64,000 nucleotides of DNA, taken from contig DASUKA010000005.1 in the NCBI GenBank assembly GCA_036278935.1, positions 74,660-138,659 of the forward strand, given 5' to 3'. The position numbers and the translations under genes were made by a program. Below, piece after piece: positions 62,267 to 64,000 of the stretch. The notes beneath the pieces are model-generated. The model ran no database searches, was not told the origin of the DNA, and saw nothing but the letters and a program-made list of their open reading frames with translations. Numbering within the stretch: the stretch's first letter is position 1; each line of letters begins with the position of its first letter. The stretch is from DASSNR01 sp036278935. GTDB lineage: Bacteria > Gemmatimonadota > Gemmatimonadetes > Gemmatimonadales > Gemmatimonadaceae.

Positions 62267-62488
62267 TTACGCGGCCGGCGAGATCAGGGCGCGCTTGGCG
62301 AGTTCCAGGACCGCGACGGCATGCTCATGCGCGACGTCCGGGAAGTCGTCGAGGAACTGATCGAGCGGATGCCCCGCTTCGAGGTACTCGATGAGCGTCT
62401 GGACGGGTACCCGGGTCCCCGCAAAGACGGGCGTGCCGCCGAGGCGCTCGGGACTGCTCGTAATGAGGGGCGTCGAAGGGGTCGGCAT
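62267..62488 (-). CDS. DUF433 family (VapB-type antitoxin-like)
   Basis: A 73-residue protein with the DUF433 core: GTPVFAGTRVPVQTLIEYLEAGHPLDQFLDDFP followed by a helix. DUF433 proteins are usually paired with a DUF5615 PIN-like toxin directly downstream. Here only ten codons of that toxin remain. Start ATG at 62488. It seems to be an orphan, possibly an anti-addiction relic. Confidence 0.9.
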   Translation of the reverse strand: MPTPSTPLITSSPERLGGTPVFAGTRVPVQTLIEYLEAGHPLDQFLDDFPDVAHEHAVAVLELAKRALISPAA

Positions 62489-62539
62489 GGCGGCTCCGCA
62501 AAGCGAGGACCTTCAATATACAGCGCCCGTGGAGGGGCG

Positions 62540-62632
62540 GGCTAACGCCCGAGCTAACTTGCGGGCGAATCAAATAAGACGCGAGCGAAGCGAGCTTCCG
62601 CAGATCGCTCGTCAAGTTCAGCGATCGTCAGG
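62540..62632 (-). repeat. attC-like recombination site 1
   Basis: On the minus strand the site begins CCTGACGATCGCTGAACTTG and ends CAAGTTAGCTCGGGCGTTAGCC. The arms pair imperfectly (CCTGACG-CTGAACTTG with CAAGTTAGC-CGTTAGC) with at least one bulged base, as attC sites do. The central part is GC-rich. Confidence 0.6.
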
Positions 62633-62688
62633 AAGCCGGAAAGTAGGGCTTCGCCGGCGCGCTCGTGAACGCGACCACGTCGGCCGGA

Positions 62689-62967
62689 TCAGCGCTCTAT
62701 ACGTTGTGTCAGGTGGACGGTCACCGTGTCGCCGGCCTCTTTGCCGATCGCGCGGCGAATAGCGGCCTTGATCGGCAGCTTGTGCCTGCCGTCGCCGAGG
62801 GCCATGAAAGCGCTCCGGAACGGATGCCCGTTCACCGTGCCCTCTACCTTGACCAACCCCCGTGTTCCGAAAAACTGCACTGACTTGGGCCAGATGACAT
62901 AGGTCCACCCGTTCGTCTCACCACTTTTTTGTAGCTTGGCCCTGAATCGCTTGTCCAACGTGCTCAT
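62689..62967 (-). CDS. DUF1905 family protein
   Basis: A 92-residue beta-barrel-like protein: RFRAKLQKSGETNGWTYVIWP, VKVEGTVNGHPFRSAFMALGDGRHKLPIKAAIRRAIGKEAGDTV. This is the full DUF1905 domain; function unknown. It is common among integron cassettes. Its start lies 4 bp after the stop of the DUF1761 frame, on the same strand. Confidence 0.92.
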   Translation of the reverse strand: MSTLDKRFRAKLQKSGETNGWTYVIWPKSVQFFGTRGLVKVEGTVNGHPFRSAFMALGDGRHKLPIKAAIRRAIGKEAGDTVTVHLTQRIER

Positions 62968-63008
62968 GGCGTCAGCTCGATAGTCGGCTGTGGTAGGAGG
63001 CGCGACCG

Positions 63009-63406
63009 TTCAGCGCCAGGTCGGAATGCTGGTCGTCACGAGCAGAAGCTCCACGAGCCAATCGCCAGCGTGAATGACGGCGAGTTGCCACGGCACTTTC
63101 TCGTAAAGGACCGAACCACTCAATGAGGATAGCGGGGAAGCCGATCCAGAGAAGCAGCGCAGGTGCTATCGCATGCGCCCAGCCGGTCCTTCCCAGGTGA
63201 ATCACCAGATACGCACTTACCAATGCGAGGACGAGATTGCGGAGAATCTCGGCGACCATCTGCGCGGCGCCTGGTCTCGTTGCTTCGCCGGCAGCGGCCG
63301 GGCTGAATCTCGTCCGCAATGGCGCAAGCGCGGTGTCGTAGATGGCGCTCGCGAGAAACGCGATCCCCGCCGACACCGCCGAAACCGTGCCAGCCCAATA
63401 GTTCAT
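63009..63406 (-). pseudogene. DUF1761 membrane protein, frameshifted near the 3' end
   Basis: The first frame (from ATG 63406) encodes helices MNYWAGTVSAVSAGIAFLAS, RNLVLALVSAYLVIHL and GFPAILIEWFG, as in DUF1761 proteins. Near 63105 the family C terminus continues in another frame: LYEKVPWQLAVIHAGDWLVE, then LLLVTTSIPTWR, with a stop at 63009-63011. The original frame instead runs to 62972 with an unrelated Arg/Ser-rich tail. A single-base indel is the simplest explanation. Confidence 0.65.
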
Positions 63407-63448
63407 TGCGCCTCCGATTCACGCCGTCCCTGGATTCGTGCGCTGTAT

Positions 63449-63549
63449 GGCTACCCAAGGCCCGAGTTCAGCTGCAAGCGAGTCAATAAGAGCGCGCGGC
63501 GGAGCCACGCGCAACCACTCGATCGCCTGTCATCTGCAACGTTCGTCAG
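63449..63549 (-). repeat. attC-like recombination site 2
   Basis: The minus strand begins CCTGACGAACG, has CTTATTGACTCGC in its right half, and ends GGGTAGCC. It shares with site 1 the CCTGACGA start, a CTTATT-GA-TCGC block and the CTCGGGC right arm. Its terminal box is more degenerate. Confidence 0.5.
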
Positions 63550-63724
63550 GGAGCACGCGCGAGATGCAGACTGACGTGGACTGCGCGGGCCGCATGGCAT
63601 TGCCACTCGCGATGACCAGGCGCTCCACGCCCTCGGGCGGCAAACCCGTCGCAACGAGCCACCTCTGGCCGAGAGCCCACGTGAACCGGTCATCGCGCGC
63701 CGCCTCGGCCGCAACACGGTCCAC
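63530..63724 (-). CDS. Small hypothetical protein (possible cassette gene)
   Basis: A 64-residue frame, MDRVAAEAARDDRFTWALGQ then LVATGLPPEGVERLVIASGNA, whose stop codon lies inside attC-like site 2, a common placement in gene cassettes. Composition is protein-like, but no family was recognised and the start is uncertain. The overlapping frames in this region look less protein-like. Confidence 0.35.
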   Translation of the reverse strand: MDRVAAEAARDDRFTWALGQRWLVATGLPPEGVERLVIASGNAMRPAQSTSVCISRVLPDERCR

Positions 63725-63815
63725 GACCGCAGTGCCACGAAGGCTCTGCGGAGATCGGAGGACGCCTCGTGCTGCGCGGCCACCCCTTGCGTGCCGCGAA
63801 TGGGGGCGCTAATAT

Positions 63816-63835
63816 ACTGAACCATGTGGTTCAGT
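63816..63835. promoter_or_regulatory. ArsR-type operator
   Basis: Perfect dyad ACTGAACCATGTGGTTCAGT, 9-bp arms with a 2-bp spacer. It is 2 bp before the ArsR start codon and overlaps an AATATACT -10-like element. The sequence is like operators of ArsR regulators paired with SRPBCC proteins. Confidence 0.75.
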
Positions 63836-63837
63836 GT

Positions 63838-64000
63838 ATGACAGCCCGACTGGATACTTCATTCGCCGCGCTCTCGGACGCCACGCGGCGGGGCGTGCTG
63901 GAGCAGCTCGGACGAGCCGACGCGTCGATCACGGCCCTCGCCGAGACGTTCCACATGACGCTCACGGGCATGAGGAAGCACGTCGGCGTGCTGGAGCGGG
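63838..64000 (+). CDS. ArsR family transcriptional regulator, 3' truncated
   Basis: The first 54 residues are visible: MTARLDTSFAALSDATRRGV then LEQLGRADASITALAETF and HMTLTGMRKHVGVLER, the winged-helix start of ArsR regulators. The gene runs beyond the window. The operator directly upstream suggests autoregulation. Related regulators often precede an SRPBCC/AHSA1 gene, which would lie outside the window. Confidence 0.88.
   Translation, partial: MTARLDTSFAALSDATRRGVLEQLGRADASITALAETFHMTLTGMRKHVGVLER

Overview
This window is high-GC bacterial chromosome around the replication origin. Several traits point to Gemmatimonadota or a close relative, as an inference without a database search: a SusC/SusD pair, M28 and TolB-like secreted hydrolases, many lipoproteins, and a dnaA-dnaN block with no recF or gyrB beside it. 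No rRNA, tRNA or CRISPR array was seen. One structural RNA, RNase P RNA, is present.

Region 1 (1-16.0 kb) carries genes for archaeal-type C1 cofactors on the plus strand, apart from minus-strand mfnB. A partial MfnF-like protein and an MfnE-like kinase come first. Then an interrupting block holds SusD, SusC, an M28 peptidase and a TolB/CehA fusion. The set resumes with MfnB, an SDR oxidoreductase, a pterin carbinolamine dehydratase, a dihydropteroate-synthase-like protein, DUF447 and beta-RFAP synthase. Together these suggest synthesis of a methanofuran-type cofactor and (dephospho)tetrahydromethanopterin, the carriers for formaldehyde or formate oxidation. The SDR has Phe where the catalytic Tyr is expected.

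Region 2 (16-24.7 kb) holds envelope and miscellaneous genes: a JAMM-like periplasmic protein, DoxX, a porin, a TonB-dependent receptor, a YdcF-like protein, TetR, DUF2225 and a zincin.

Region 3 (24.7-33.8 kb) is the origin. The minus-strand series rpmH-rnpA-yidD-yidC-(metallo-beta-lactamase)-mnmE diverges from dnaA-dnaN. The dnaA-dnaN spacer has DnaA-box-like 9-mers followed by DnaA-trio-like triplets. rnpB lies downstream of dnaN.

Region 4 (33.9-48.8 kb) has an AraC-type regulator beside a histidine kinase, a Ser/Thr kinase, cspA, polA, a pilin, Nif3, and a bactofilin-LytM-parB-parA operon. Three regularly spaced parS-like sites precede parA. The LytM-like protein lacks its zinc ligands.

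Region 5 (48.8-60.9 kb) contains a frameshifted M15-type lipoprotein, mnmG with an in-frame insertion made of a dispersed repeat, a VanX-like peptidase, YheT, an ABC-F ATPase, and a fusion of ClpC-type N-terminal repeats to a GntR DNA-binding domain.

Region 6 (61-63.8 kb) is a run of small minus-strand genes (two VOC proteins, DUF433, DUF1905, a frameshifted DUF1761). Two imperfect palindromes there resemble integron attC sites, so it may be a gene-cassette cluster without an integrase. The window ends inside an ArsR-type regulator with a clear operator.
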